DNA of 12,021 nucleotides from Candidatus Bathyarchaeota archaeon (GTDB taxonomy: Archaea > Thermoproteota > Bathyarchaeia > Bathyarchaeales > Bathyarchaeaceae), in assembly GCA_023136395.1 (NCBI GenBank), contig JAGLRI010000023.1, positions 1 to 12,021 on the forward strand, written 5' to 3'. Made by a program: the position numbers and the translations under genes. Position 1 is the first letter of the stretch; every line of letters begins with the position of its first letter. Below the pieces are notes generated by a model. The model saw nothing but the letters and a program-made list of their open reading frames with translations, was not told the origin of the DNA and did not search any database. Shown piece by piece: positions 1 to 7,767 of the stretch.

Positions 1-1322
1 AGAAGAAGAATGTATATGATAGCGCTATAGAGAGGTAATCGTATAGCGTTTCTCCTCTTTTTTATCAATTCATAGATGGAAAAAATTCCCAAACTAAATA
101 TATACGCATAAATGAAATGCAAAAGAAACATGAACGTTACAGGTCTTCTAAAAACGAAAAGGGGCATATTTTCAACTAACCATTGAACAAGAAAACCAAA
201 TGGAGAATTTAAACCCGTAAAAAAGATTGGGATGAAAAATAATAGAATAAGAATAAAAACAAATATTTCTGAATGCTTTCTTGCGCGTTTCGACAAAAGA
301 GAAAAGGCCCCTATAATAGGCGTTAAGATTGAAATAAAGATGAATAATCCTGTATTATAGATTGGAGCTCCAGGATAACGGACAACCAATGCCGTTCCAC
401 TACTAGTTTCAGGTGGAAAAGGATATGCCATTCCACGAATCACATTAAAATAACTGGTAAATTCCTTAGCTGATTGAAGTGAAGCGAGACTATCTATTAC
501 ATATACTCTTCCTCTATTCAGAGCGGTTTGAATAGTACCGTGAATAAGATTAGGGGCAACCCACCAGATATTGACTAATATAGAAAATGTGAAAAGGAAA
601 ATAAATACAACAAAAAAGGATTTTAATTTTCGTTTTTGAACTGCTAAGAAAAATAGATATAAACCCAAAAAAAATACTGTGGCAAGCCCCGATTGTATTA
701 CACCCATCCCAGATGTCATTAGCACTGTTACAAGAGAAGCCATACTACAGTACATGATTTTTTTTCCCAAAGAATTACTGGTTGACAATACCGCTTCTCT
801 TGCTAAAAGCAGCTCTAAAGGTAAGAAAGCAATTGTGAATAAAGTAAGTGGTTCAATATCAAACCTAAAAATCAAATAAGGGTTAAACATGTAAAGAAGA
901 GAAGCGATTAAAGCTACAGCTTTTTTTGTTTTTTCAGTTAGAGTTAGTGTTCTCAGCACAAACATGTACATCGAAACTCCAGAAACAAGGAAAAGTAAAC
1001 AAAAAACAATTGTGTTAGCCATTTCTACGGAAAAAACGAAATTGAAGACATATACAATTGCATGGTATACGAGGTGTGCTTGATAAGCAAAATATTTTCC
1101 TCCGAGTAAATGGAAATCCCAAACATAGGTATCCATTTCGATAGATAACTGAGGATTGAAAGGTGGTAAAATGTGATCCCAATGACCAATGAAATTATTA
1201 CCCAACTTTATCAACATTGTTAAGCTAGCTAGAGTGATGATGATAATCGGCACTTTATGTTTACTCAACTTCTGTAGATTTGAGAATATTTTTTGTTTTA
1301 AAGCAACGTTCAAGATTTTCAT
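1..1322 (-). CDS. Large multipass membrane protein, GT-C / YfhO-like (C-terminus missing)
   Basis: The frame is open for 440 codons from ATG 1322 to the left edge, with an in-frame TGA directly before the ATG, so the start is firm. After a short basic N-terminus comes a membrane helix (about 24-40), then an outside loop with GHWDHILPPFNP (46-57) and EMDTYVWDFHLLGG (62-75). About ten more hydrophobic helices follow, with a WWVAPNL motif (253-259) and an FVFRRPVTF motif (389-397). An early acidic/aromatic loop, a WW-P-N helix and a late R-P motif are typical of very large GT-C-fold or YfhO/arabinofuranosyltransferase-like proteins. These act outside the membrane on lipid-linked sugars. It lies 193 bases after a GT2 gene, in the same direction. 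Coding is secure; the enzymatic role is inferred from architecture and neighbours. Confidence 0.85.
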   Translation of the reverse strand, partial: MKILNVALKQKIFSNLQKLSKHKVPIIIITLASLTMLIKLGNNFIGHWDHILPPFNPQLSIEMDTYVWDFHLLGGKYFAYQAHLVYHAIVYVFNFVFSVEMANTIVFCLLFLVSGVSMYMFVLRTLTLTEKTKKAVALIASLLYMFNPYLIFRFDIEPLTLFTIAFLPLELLLAREAVLSTSNSLGKKIMYCSMASLVTVLMTSGMGVIQSGLATVFFLGLYLFFLAVQKRKLKSFFVVFIFLFTFSILVNIWWVAPNLIHGTIQTALNRGRVYVIDSLASLQSAKEFTSYFNVIRGMAYPFPPETSSGTALVVRYPGAPIYNTGLFIFISILTPIIGAFSLLSKRARKHSEIFVFILILLFFIPIFFTGLNSPFGFLVQWLVENMPLFVFRRPVTFMFLLHFIYAYIFSLGIFSIYELIKKRRNAIRLPLYSAIIYILL

Positions 1323-1361
1323 TCACCAAAAATTTTTAGAAGTAATTGTTAATTTGTATGG

Positions 1362-1369
1362 TTTTAAAA
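1362..1369 (-). promoter_or_regulatory. Possible TATA box for the 1322 gene
   Basis: TTTTAAAA is centred about 43 bases before the ATG at 1322, predicting a leader of roughly 17 bases. The upstream BRE region is not purine-A rich, so this is weak. It would give the left-edge membrane protein its own promoter. Confidence 0.3.
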
Positions 1370-1515
1370 CACACTCAGTTTTTGACGATAAAGTATGCCC
1401 GATTGTAACGATTATTGGGTGCTTGCAGTTGAGTGTTACTAAGTTCGCGTTTTTTAAGTCTCTAGGAGATGACACCACCTATGTTTAACCCTTCTTGAAT
1501 TCTTAAAGAGCTCGT

Positions 1516-2496
1516 TTAGTAGCTCGGTATTTCCCCAAGTTCTTGGGTTACTAAGCCTTGGAAGAAACCATAGGCGTAGGTTAAATGAGTGAGAGGTATT
1601 CCCACAGAAGTGAGTAGGGCAATCTTAACACTTTGGCTGATCAATAAACCTGATGTGAAACTCGCAAGCAGGTAGACGCTTATGAGGAAGAGCGAGATAA
1701 AAACAAAGAACGATTGAGTAACCAAAACCGTCAAAGCGCCAATCGTAACCAGTATACCCAATAATAAAGGTAGAGTGTAGAATGGGTTCGTCGATGAGTC
1801 ACGAAACCTCTTCACGAAAAATCCGCGATGTAAGGCATAAATCCTTACCTGCCTTAAGTGTGGAAGTATTAAGGGGCGACGATGGTGATAGACAACTACG
1901 TCAGGGGCATATAGTATTTTCATGTTCTTCTCCCTAATTTTTTGAGAGAGTAATGTATCTTCCCCCGACCTCAACTTAGTAGCTATTCCACCGATCTCCA
2001 TTAACAGGGATCTACGTGCTAGTATGTTGTAACCTGGGCCCTCTTTGACATATTGATGTTTAGTAGGGACGTATCTAAAATGGAAAGGTCCGCTCCCTAA
2101 GAATGTGGAATATAGCGCACCGCTTGCCTTCTGCAGTAAGTTGTCGTTGTCAGGTGTTACTCCTGGGCCACAGACGGCTCCAACCTGGGGGTCAATAAAG
2201 TACTTTACCGCGTTCTTCAACCAGTCCCGTCGAGGGTAAGCATCGTCATCCACGAAGGCGCATATTTCCCCCGATGATATAGAGATACCTGCATCTTTCT
2301 TACAACCTTGCGATGTATCCTTTATTTCCACAAATTTTACACGATCACTATTTATTTGGAGGGGAGTGTTACCCACTACGATGATCTCGTAGTTAGGATA
2401 ATCAAGACGCAAGCAATGTCCCACACACTCTCTCAAGTAGGCTTCATTCTTGTAGAAAGGTATGATTACAGATACTTTGGGAGGGGAAGAGGTCAA
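1516..2496 (-). CDS. Membrane-anchored family 2 glycosyltransferase
   Basis: A 326-residue GT2 enzyme. The GT-A nucleotide-binding start is VSVIIPFYKNE (8-18); the metal-binding FVDDDAYP motif is at 81-88; GPGYNILARR (153-162) is the acceptor-side segment; and SGED (177-180) supplies the likely catalytic acid. Three membrane helices follow at about 238-258, 262-282 and 290-312, so the enzyme is anchored at the inner face of the membrane. The start is TTG, preceded by AAGGA (2504-2508) with a 7-base spacer, and TTGA is shared with the stop of the upstream GT2 gene. This indicates translational coupling, and the two enzymes probably act on the same glycan. There is no clear QxxRW motif, so single-sugar transfer is more likely than processive polymerisation. 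Donor and acceptor are unknown. Confidence 0.93.
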   Translation of the reverse strand: MTSSPPKVSVIIPFYKNEAYLRECVGHCLRLDYPNYEIIVVGNTPLQINSDRVKFVEIKDTSQGCKKDAGISISSGEICAFVDDDAYPRRDWLKNAVKYFIDPQVGAVCGPGVTPDNDNLLQKASGALYSTFLGSGPFHFRYVPTKHQYVKEGPGYNILARRSLLMEIGGIATKLRSGEDTLLSQKIREKNMKILYAPDVVVYHHRRPLILPHLRQVRIYALHRGFFVKRFRDSSTNPFYTLPLLLGILVTIGALTVLVTQSFFVFISLFLISVYLLASFTSGLLISQSVKIALLTSVGIPLTHLTYAYGFFQGLVTQELGEIPSY

Positions 2497-3506
2497 GTTG
2501 AAGTCCTTCTGCGTTGTCGGAGCATGTAAAATCCTGATGATAACTCCTTAAGTCCGTACACTCCCAGCGCTAGGGTACAGAGAATCCAGTTGAGAAACCA
2601 CGCTGTATCTGGTTTTCGTTTATATCCATTAATTGCATCTCTGAATAAAGGTAGAAGTACAATTGTGAAAAGAGCTAGCTTCAGTAATTTTATCTTATTG
2701 AAATCTGTCCACCGATACTTTCTCATACCCAACTTGTGATAGTAGTAAAAGTCTCTCACTCTTCGATAGGTTTTTCGGATGTACTGGCTGAAATTGTAGG
2801 CGAATAGATGCGTCATGCTGGTTTTAACTCTCGCAAATTTGTCATATCCCAATCTGACCAAGTCGTAGATGATGTCTACATCGAAGAGGTACGGCTTATA
2901 ATTCGTCTTCTTTATAGCAGACGCCTTCACTATGAAACCGTTGGCTCCCATTGTTGGTATCACGACGTCAGGTTTCAGCTTCACCTCAAAATAATTCAAT
3001 CTATCCTCAAAATCGATCGGAAGATCAGTCCACCGTCCTTTTAAAAAGGAAAATCTGCCGTAGAAGCCCAGATAAACGGAAATGGGATCGTCGGCTCCAA
3101 TCAAGGAGCAATATCGAATAATCGTTGGGTGACTCCTTTGATATCCATAGTAAAGGGGTTCTGAAGCCACGATCTCTTTATTGGCTTGGAGGGGTTCGAA
3201 CATGCGGGCAAGCCAGTCTTTGGAGGGAATGATGTTGTCGGAATCAAGTGATAGGATGAATTCTTTATTGGAAGCCTCTACTCCTACGGCTTTTCCAGCC
3301 TCACCAGTAATTAGAGGATTATACAAAATCTTTGCACCAAAACGTAAAGCAACATTAACCGTGTCATCCTCGGAATAGGCGTCCACAATGATCAACTCCA
3401 TGTTTTCTAGAGGATATTCTTGCTGGAACAGTGCGAATAGACATCTTTCCAACGTGTTTTCACTATTTAGAGTGGGGACGACCACCGAAAGACTGGGAAA
3501 ATCCAA
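2493..3506 (-). CDS. Membrane-anchored family 2 glycosyltransferase
   Basis: A 337-residue GT2 enzyme. LSVVVPTLNSE (6-16) opens the GT-A fold, VDAYSEDDT (41-49) is the nucleotide-binding segment, and LDSDN (87-91) is the metal-binding DxD. MGANGFIVKAS (186-196) and FDVDIIYDL (208-216) take the place of the usual acceptor-pocket and catalytic-acid motifs. Two hydrophobic helices near 275-290 and 300-320 tether the C-terminus to the membrane, and the tail is strongly basic (QRRR). The start is TTG 3506, with GGAG about 10 bases before it; an in-frame TAA lies 11 codons upstream with no ATG, GTG or other TTG between. It follows the DPM/ALG5-like gene by 35 bases and overlaps the next GT2 by 4 bases, so all three are probably one transcript. 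Substrate unknown. Confidence 0.92.
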   Translation of the reverse strand: MDFPSLSVVVPTLNSENTLERCLFALFQQEYPLENMELIIVDAYSEDDTVNVALRFGAKILYNPLITGEAGKAVGVEASNKEFILSLDSDNIIPSKDWLARMFEPLQANKEIVASEPLYYGYQRSHPTIIRYCSLIGADDPISVYLGFYGRFSFLKGRWTDLPIDFEDRLNYFEVKLKPDVVIPTMGANGFIVKASAIKKTNYKPYLFDVDIIYDLVRLGYDKFARVKTSMTHLFAYNFSQYIRKTYRRVRDFYYYHKLGMRKYRWTDFNKIKLLKLALFTIVLLPLFRDAINGYKRKPDTAWFLNWILCTLALGVYGLKELSSGFYMLRQRRRTST

Positions 3507-3541
3507 AGCGTCTGTGCTCCAAACAACAATTATTTAGAAGA

Positions 3542-4264
3542 TTAAGTCCGCGTGTACCATTTTCGGACTCTAAGCCTGTATGCGATTCCAAGTAGGTCCT
3601 TGAACATCATCCAAACCTCTCTCAATCGGAAGCGACCACTCATCTTCAGATTGACTGGTAATTCAACAATCGTTAATCCGCATTGATTCGCGGCCACCAG
3701 CAGCTCCGCGTCGAATGCGTACCGTTTCACAGCCAGCATCGGAAAAACCCTCTCCAAGGCTTCTCGCCTACTCGCCTTAAGACCGGTTTGAGTGTCCTTC
3801 ACGTTCATTCCTACCAACAATCTAACCAGTACATTATAGCTACGGCTGAGAAGCTTGCGCATTAATGGCATGTCTACACTTGATTGAGGATGCCACTTCG
3901 AGGCGATAACCAGGTCACCATACGATAGAGCGTTAATGTAGCGTCTGACCTGTCTTGGATCAATGTCTAAGTCGCTGTCCATGAAGACGATGAAGTTGCC
4001 TGTGGCATGTTCAAAACCAATTTTGAGGGCGTATCCCTTTCCCATGTTTTCTTTATAACTTATCACCTTTACACGGCTGTTATTATTAGCGCAATTAATA
4101 GCCTTCCTTTGAGTATCATCTACACTTCCGTCATTCACCACAACGAGTTCGTATTCAAGCCCTGTTTTCTGAAATACAAGAACCACCCTCTCAACGACTT
4201 CCTCGATGTTATCCTCCTCGTTGTAAGCGGGGATCACTAAGGAAACATCGGGTGTACCTTTCAT
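3542..4264 (-). CDS. Polyprenyl-phosphate sugar transferase, DPM1/ALG5-like GT2
   Basis: A soluble GT2 enzyme of about 240 residues, expected to move one sugar from a nucleotide donor to a polyprenyl (dolichyl) phosphate at the inner membrane face. Numbered from ATG 4264: VSLVIPAYNEE (7-17), VVNDGSVDDT (42-51), MGKGYALKIGFE (74-85), FMDSDLDID (94-102), KDTQTGLKASRREA (156-169) and YAFDAELL (182-189). The D-x-QTGLKA and FDAELL motifs are those of ALG5/DPM-type enzymes. No membrane helices are seen; the usual family length is 230-250. ATG 4264 is preferred because the conserved fold begins six residues later and GAGGAG lies 10 bases upstream. ATG 4282 and TTG 4297 are in-frame alternatives overlapping the small membrane gene. 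Glucose or mannose specificity cannot be decided. Confidence 0.92.
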   Translation of the reverse strand: MKGTPDVSLVIPAYNEEDNIEEVVERVVLVFQKTGLEYELVVVNDGSVDDTQRKAINCANNNSRVKVISYKENMGKGYALKIGFEHATGNFIVFMDSDLDIDPRQVRRYINALSYGDLVIASKWHPQSSVDMPLMRKLLSRSYNVLVRLLVGMNVKDTQTGLKASRREALERVFPMLAVKRYAFDAELLVAANQCGLTIVELPVNLKMSGRFRLREVWMMFKDLLGIAYRLRVRKWYTRT

Positions 4265-4271
4265 CTCGCCA

Positions 4272-4421
4272 CTACTCCTCATCCTTGCGCTTCTCAAAGA
4301 AAATCAATTGCAGCACACCAATAATCAGCGAGAAGTAGGCTAACACGGCAACTCCTTCGGTCAATATGCGGTTCCCTAGAATCTGGAAGAAAGCACACAC
4401 CAACAGAAGCCCTTGAAACAC
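4272..4421 (-). CDS. Two-helix membrane miniprotein (about 49 aa, start uncertain)
   Basis: A short open frame ends at TAG 4272-4274, just 7 bases before the ATG of the DPM/ALG5-like gene. The GTG 4421 start gives 49 residues: a helix around FQGLLLVCAFFQILG, a turn NRILTEG, a second helix around VAVLAYFSLIIGVLQLIFF, and a charged EKRKDEE tail. This resembles the small membrane subunits often set next to lipid-linked sugar transferases, but I do not recognise a family. TTG 4403 has AAGGG six bases upstream but would cut the first helix short. The open frame reaches back to 4553 without an ATG, so a more upstream unusual start is possible. The overlap of its end with the ribosome-binding region of the next gene suggests co-translation. 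Confidence 0.5.
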   Translation of the reverse strand: MFQGLLLVCAFFQILGNRILTEGVAVLAYFSLIIGVLQLIFFEKRKDEE

Positions 4422-4481
4422 GATTATGAAACGAGTTGAATGATTCGCTCTAAAAAACTTCTTAACTCGGGGAAAAAATTG

Positions 4482-4491
4482 TTTTATATTT
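4482..4491 (-). promoter_or_regulatory. TATA-like element before the miniprotein/GT2 operon
   Basis: AAATATAAAA is centred about 65 bases before GTG 4421. Transcription would begin near 4460, after the end of the GT-C gene and before the miniprotein. It would drive the DPM/ALG5-like enzyme and both GT2 genes separately from the 7186 operon. Confidence 0.4.
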
Positions 4492-4553
4492 ATTTTAGAC
4501 TTCAGCGGAACATACCCTGACGAATTTTCTATTATGCTGAATCTGAGGCAAGT

Positions 4554-5948
4554 TTATAGGTTATATTGGAAAATTGAGATGCCGTTCTGGGAATAGATCT
4601 TCTGAAAATTGTCTAAGGCTAAATTCGTGTGCCAAATCAGATAAATGCAGCTAAAGTCATCGCGTAAGGCTTTTTCTAAAGCCATTGTTGGTTGAGAATT
4701 TGCACTGTAGACAATGGCGTTTATGTCGTCATTTGCGCGTTCTAGATATAGGAGGGTCCATCCGAAGAATTTTTCCTCAGTGAGAATAGAAGAATTTTGT
4801 ACGGCGTTTTCATCGAGCCACATTAAAACTCCCTTAACGTCTTTGATTTGGTGCCAACCAATTGAAGATTGAACCATGTTAGTGGGGATCCAAGAGTTAG
4901 GTAACGCTATGTATGAAAAGGCGCCTGAAGAGTATCCTACACCACTCACTAAAAAAATTAATAGAACCGCCATTAACTTTCTTGAACTACCCTTATTAAA
5001 CAGTTGAAGACGTTCTAATCCCCAAAGAGTGTACACGATAAAGGGAAACACCAGAAGCACTATCCACCGTTGATAGTAGGGGATGCCTAACCACGGACTT
5101 GCAATGACGCTGAATGATCCGAGAAGAAGTAAGCCAAGCATGGGGTTGAAAAGTTTGTCTCTCCTGAAGCCCTTCACGACAAAGGGGAGAATGGGAAGAA
5201 AACAAACTAGGAAGATGGATGTGACATCCGTTATGGTCCAAAAATATTCATTACCCGGAACATGGCTAAACCAACTTTGCCGTGGAAAAAACATAATAGC
5301 AAAAACAGCCAGGGCAGGAGTTAAAGCCGCTAAGGACTCCACCCTGTTTTTTCCCTCTAAAAATACAAAACCTAAAACAGTGGCAAACAAAAATATTGCT
5401 ATGTATTCGCGGGAAAGAGCTGTTAAAAGTGCAAAGCCAGTTACTAACGGCCATTTAAACTTACTCTCACTTTTTAGTGCAGTTAATGTTGGGAAAACAA
5501 AAATTAATCCCAAAACATTTCTAAATCTATCCCAAGATTCTCTCAAGGTGGCCACCTGAAAAAGTAGTAACAAAGTAGCCACAATTGCCATCTTCTTATT
5601 CAACTTCAATCCTCTCTTCATAAAAAAGAGGAAAGAAACAGCTAAACAACCATATAATAGGGGTCCAGTAACCTTGAGAATTAGAAAAGTGTCTGCGTTA
5701 CTAACTTTGAGTGCGAGCCACATCAAAACGTAGAAGATGGGTCCTGATTTGAAGGTGCCCGCAAAGACGTCAATCAAGTTATGTCCGTAGAAACTCATCA
5801 TTGTAGGCGCATAATATGTTATTGTTTCGTAGCCAACCGGATAGTGGGAGACTAAGAGCTCGGGGATTCCTCTTAAAATCACGCCGACTAGAAAAACGCA
5901 TAAATATTGGAGTTTGGGTGATCTGACGAAATTTTGTATTGAGCTCAA
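4554..5948 (-). CDS. GT-C-like multipass glycosyltransferase
   Basis: A 464-residue protein with about ten hydrophobic helices in the first 345 residues and a soluble tail (345-464) expected on the outer face. The first helix (about 14-28) is followed by a loop containing PVGYETITYYAPTM (37-50). In GT39/GT83/PMT-type GT-C enzymes this loop carries the acidic catalytic residue, so E41 is the candidate. YYQRWIVLLVFPF (291-303) opens a late helix. Such enzymes transfer sugar from a polyprenyl-phosphate donor to an external acceptor. The TTG start shares TTGA with the stop of the processive GT2, so the two are coupled; no strong ribosome-binding site is seen. Family placement is by topology and loop, not by a full set of motifs. 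The frame stays open for 93 codons after the stop, into the miniprotein. Confidence 0.85.
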   Translation of the reverse strand: MSSIQNFVRSPKLQYLCVFLVGVILRGIPELLVSHYPVGYETITYYAPTMMSFYGHNLIDVFAGTFKSGPIFYVLMWLALKVSNADTFLILKVTGPLLYGCLAVSFLFFMKRGLKLNKKMAIVATLLLLFQVATLRESWDRFRNVLGLIFVFPTLTALKSESKFKWPLVTGFALLTALSREYIAIFLFATVLGFVFLEGKNRVESLAALTPALAVFAIMFFPRQSWFSHVPGNEYFWTITDVTSIFLVCFLPILPFVVKGFRRDKLFNPMLGLLLLGSFSVIASPWLGIPYYQRWIVLLVFPFIVYTLWGLERLQLFNKGSSRKLMAVLLIFLVSGVGYSSGAFSYIALPNSWIPTNMVQSSIGWHQIKDVKGVLMWLDENAVQNSSILTEEKFFGWTLLYLERANDDINAIVYSANSQPTMALEKALRDDFSCIYLIWHTNLALDNFQKIYSQNGISIFQYNL

Positions 5949-7186
5949 GATTTTACAATTTTCCCTGTTTTATACGTTCGATGGAAGAAACCTTTCTTTG
6001 TGATCAACCCTTTGAGGGCGGCGTAAGCTACCACGGGTGTGACCACATAGCTTGCTAGCCAAGCATATGGAATTTTTTTTAAGTCTTTCCTCGCGCCTTC
6101 CTTTAAAAGTGCGGTTATGGAAGCAACGATGGCAGAAGGTATGCTTGCTAATAGTAGGATCATGGAAGTCTGCACAAGGGGGTTTGGTAGATATTGTTGG
6201 GGAAAAAGCATTGTTATCAGCGTAGCTGCTGTGAGGACGACGACTAGAATGCAGTTTAGGAAGGTGCATCCCATAAAAACGAAGTCGATCTTCTCTTTTA
6301 AAGTTAGGAATTTACTCCTCCAAATTTTGAAGAAGTGATCCGTAAAAGTGCGGCTGTGACCTTCAGCCCATCTGGCGTGCTGCTTGAATAGACGACGTAG
6401 CGTATTTGGACACTCTCCAGACGCAACAAGTGTTGGATCAAAATCAATTTTGTACCCATGCTCATAAAGACGCATGGTTAAGTTCCAATCCTCATCAGTT
6501 ACCTCCTCAAACTTCAATTTTTTGAGCACCTCGGTTCGTGCCATAAAAACGCTTCCAGTTAAGGGTACAAAAAGTCCTAGCTGGTTCTGTCCATTCAACT
6601 CGATAACGTTGTATAAGCTGAACCAAGCCCGCACACTTTTTGTGACCCAGTTCTCCTCAGCATTGAGGTCGTGTCTTTGACAACCCTGAACAACGGAAAC
6701 CGTGTCATCGTTAAATCTTTCAAGGAAGCGACTGGCAAGATCGCTGGGGGGAACAAAATCCGCGTCGAAGATTAGAACATGAGTGCTCTTTGGATCCACG
6801 TTATCTAAAGCGACGTTCATGGCTCCCGCTTTCCATCCTTTACGTGTACTTCGGTGAATAATTTTAACACGGGGGTGGTCGCGCCAAGCTTCTAACTTTC
6901 TAGTTGTAACGCCGTCATCTGAATCGTTAATTACGATGACTTCATAGGGAGGCGAATTGAAGGATGTACAAGCGCTTAAGAGTCTATCCACTACATTCGG
7001 CTCATTATAGATGGGAAGTAACACGGTAACGAAGCCGGAAGACTTGTTATTGATATGTTTTATTGGATTGCTCTTCACCTTAGACTTTAACACGATGAAG
7101 GTGAAGATGTACCATCGAACTGCGTAAAAAAAGAGTATTACGGTTTCAATAAAACCGAGAAACAAGACTGCGTCTATTAAAATCAA
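5945..7186 (-). CDS. Processive family 2 glycosyltransferase (polysaccharide synthase-like)
   Basis: A 413-residue enzyme with the full motif set of processive, BcsA/hyaluronan-synthase-like GT2 proteins. There is an N-terminal membrane helix (about 5-33), LLPIYNEP (56-63), VINDSDDG (85-92), FDADF (140-144), GSVFMAR (211-217), VTDEDW (229-234) and QHARW (269-273, the QxxRW acceptor-binding motif). Membrane helices near 302-328, 338-360 and 374-392 would form the export channel. The predicted function is polymerising a polysaccharide from a nucleotide sugar while moving it across the membrane. The start is TTG 7186; an in-frame TAA two codons upstream excludes a longer form, and GAGAGG sits 12 bases before it. 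No PilZ domain is present, so control by cyclic di-GMP is not indicated. The sugar is unknown. Confidence 0.93.
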   Translation of the reverse strand: MILIDAVLFLGFIETVILFFYAVRWYIFTFIVLKSKVKSNPIKHINNKSSGFVTVLLPIYNEPNVVDRLLSACTSFNSPPYEVIVINDSDDGVTTRKLEAWRDHPRVKIIHRSTRKGWKAGAMNVALDNVDPKSTHVLIFDADFVPPSDLASRFLERFNDDTVSVVQGCQRHDLNAEENWVTKSVRAWFSLYNVIELNGQNQLGLFVPLTGSVFMARTEVLKKLKFEEVTDEDWNLTMRLYEHGYKIDFDPTLVASGECPNTLRRLFKQHARWAEGHSRTFTDHFFKIWRSKFLTLKEKIDFVFMGCTFLNCILVVVLTAATLITMLFPQQYLPNPLVQTSMILLLASIPSAIVASITALLKEGARKDLKKIPYAWLASYVVTPVVAYAALKGLITKKGFFHRTYKTGKIVKS

Positions 7187-7240
7187 ACTTTATTTTTTCC
7201 TCTCTTTAGAAAAGGGGTTTTCAGAATCAACCCGACTAGA

Positions 7241-7248
7241 GTTTTTAA
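7241..7248 (-). promoter_or_regulatory. Possible TATA box for the processive GT2 operon
   Basis: TTAAAAAC is centred about 58 bases before TTG 7186. The predicted start near 7219 would include the GAGAGG ribosome-binding site. It sits in the 96-base gap after the small basic gene. Moderate to weak support. Confidence 0.3.
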
Positions 7249-7282
7249 CACCGATAAATCAGGACCCATAAAACTAAGGGTG

Positions 7283-7639
7283 TTATGGTTTGTTGAGATC
7301 CATGATGGTTAAGTATTTTATGAAGCCTTTGTGTTTTGACCATGTGGCAGCGGATTTGTTTCCCCATTTCTGGGCGATCTTACTCACTTTTTGAGCGATT
7401 GAACGACCTACGGTTCTCAACATCTTTTCTATTTGGCTCTCCATGACTTCATTCAGCTTTGTAAGGATAACCGTCACTATCTTGGTTAATATTGCACTCC
7501 GAATCTTATTCACACATCGGATGGTGAGATTTAATATGGATCTTTCGATCCTGCTTAAAACATTGTACCACACCCTCCGGCGCATGGCTTTTCTTCGAAC
7601 CTGAACAAGCCTACTTACTGAAATCATATCCCTGAACAT
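7283..7639 (-). CDS. Small strongly basic protein of unknown function
   Basis: A 118-residue protein, not recognised. It is rich in Lys and Arg and almost free of acidic residues: the N-terminus has VRRKAMRRRVWYN (14-26), and the middle (about 28-88) is a row of likely amphipathic helices with regularly spaced I/L/V and K/R. The C-terminus ends FIKYLTIMDLNKP. There is no signal peptide, no cysteine pair and no clear membrane helix. ATG 7639 fits a promoter whose predicted start point is at the ATG itself; a second in-frame ATG lies four codons later. It precedes the glycosyltransferase operon in the same direction with a 96-base gap. It could bind nucleic acid or the acidic membrane surface, but both are guesses from charge alone. 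Confidence 0.75.
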   Translation of the reverse strand: MFRDMISVSRLVQVRRKAMRRRVWYNVLSRIERSILNLTIRCVNKIRSAILTKIVTVILTKLNEVMESQIEKMLRTVGRSIAQKVSKIAQKWGNKSAATWSKHKGFIKYLTIMDLNKP

Positions 7640-7663
7640 TCATAACCCGTCCATTAATACACA

Positions 7664-7671
7664 ATTATATA
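7664..7671 (-). promoter_or_regulatory. TATA box, leaderless promoter for the 7639 gene
   Basis: GTATATAA is centred about 28 bases before ATG 7639, so transcription should begin at or within two bases of the start codon. The lack of a good ribosome-binding site fits a leaderless mRNA. Confidence 0.5.
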
Positions 7672-7767
7672 CTAAATAGTAAATAATACTGTATTAAGAA
7701 TTAATTTATTAAAGCGTTATGATTAAAAGCACTAAACCAAAAAGTTTTGCGTGCGCATTATATAGAA

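Noticed and set aside
679..1488. Two plus-strand open frames (679-879 and 1189-1488)
   Set aside because: They are antisense to the 440-codon minus-strand membrane protein, whose motifs and unbroken frame are far stronger.
5083..5559. Long plus-strand open frame (158 codons) inside the GT-C gene
   Set aside because: It is antisense to a well-supported membrane protein, its translation is lysine/serine-rich without motifs, and it has no ribosome-binding site.
7266..7288. Inverted repeat CCATAA...TTATGG at the end of the basic-protein gene
   Set aside because: Only 6-base AT-rich arms with an 11-base loop overlapping the stop codon and no T run after it; probably chance.
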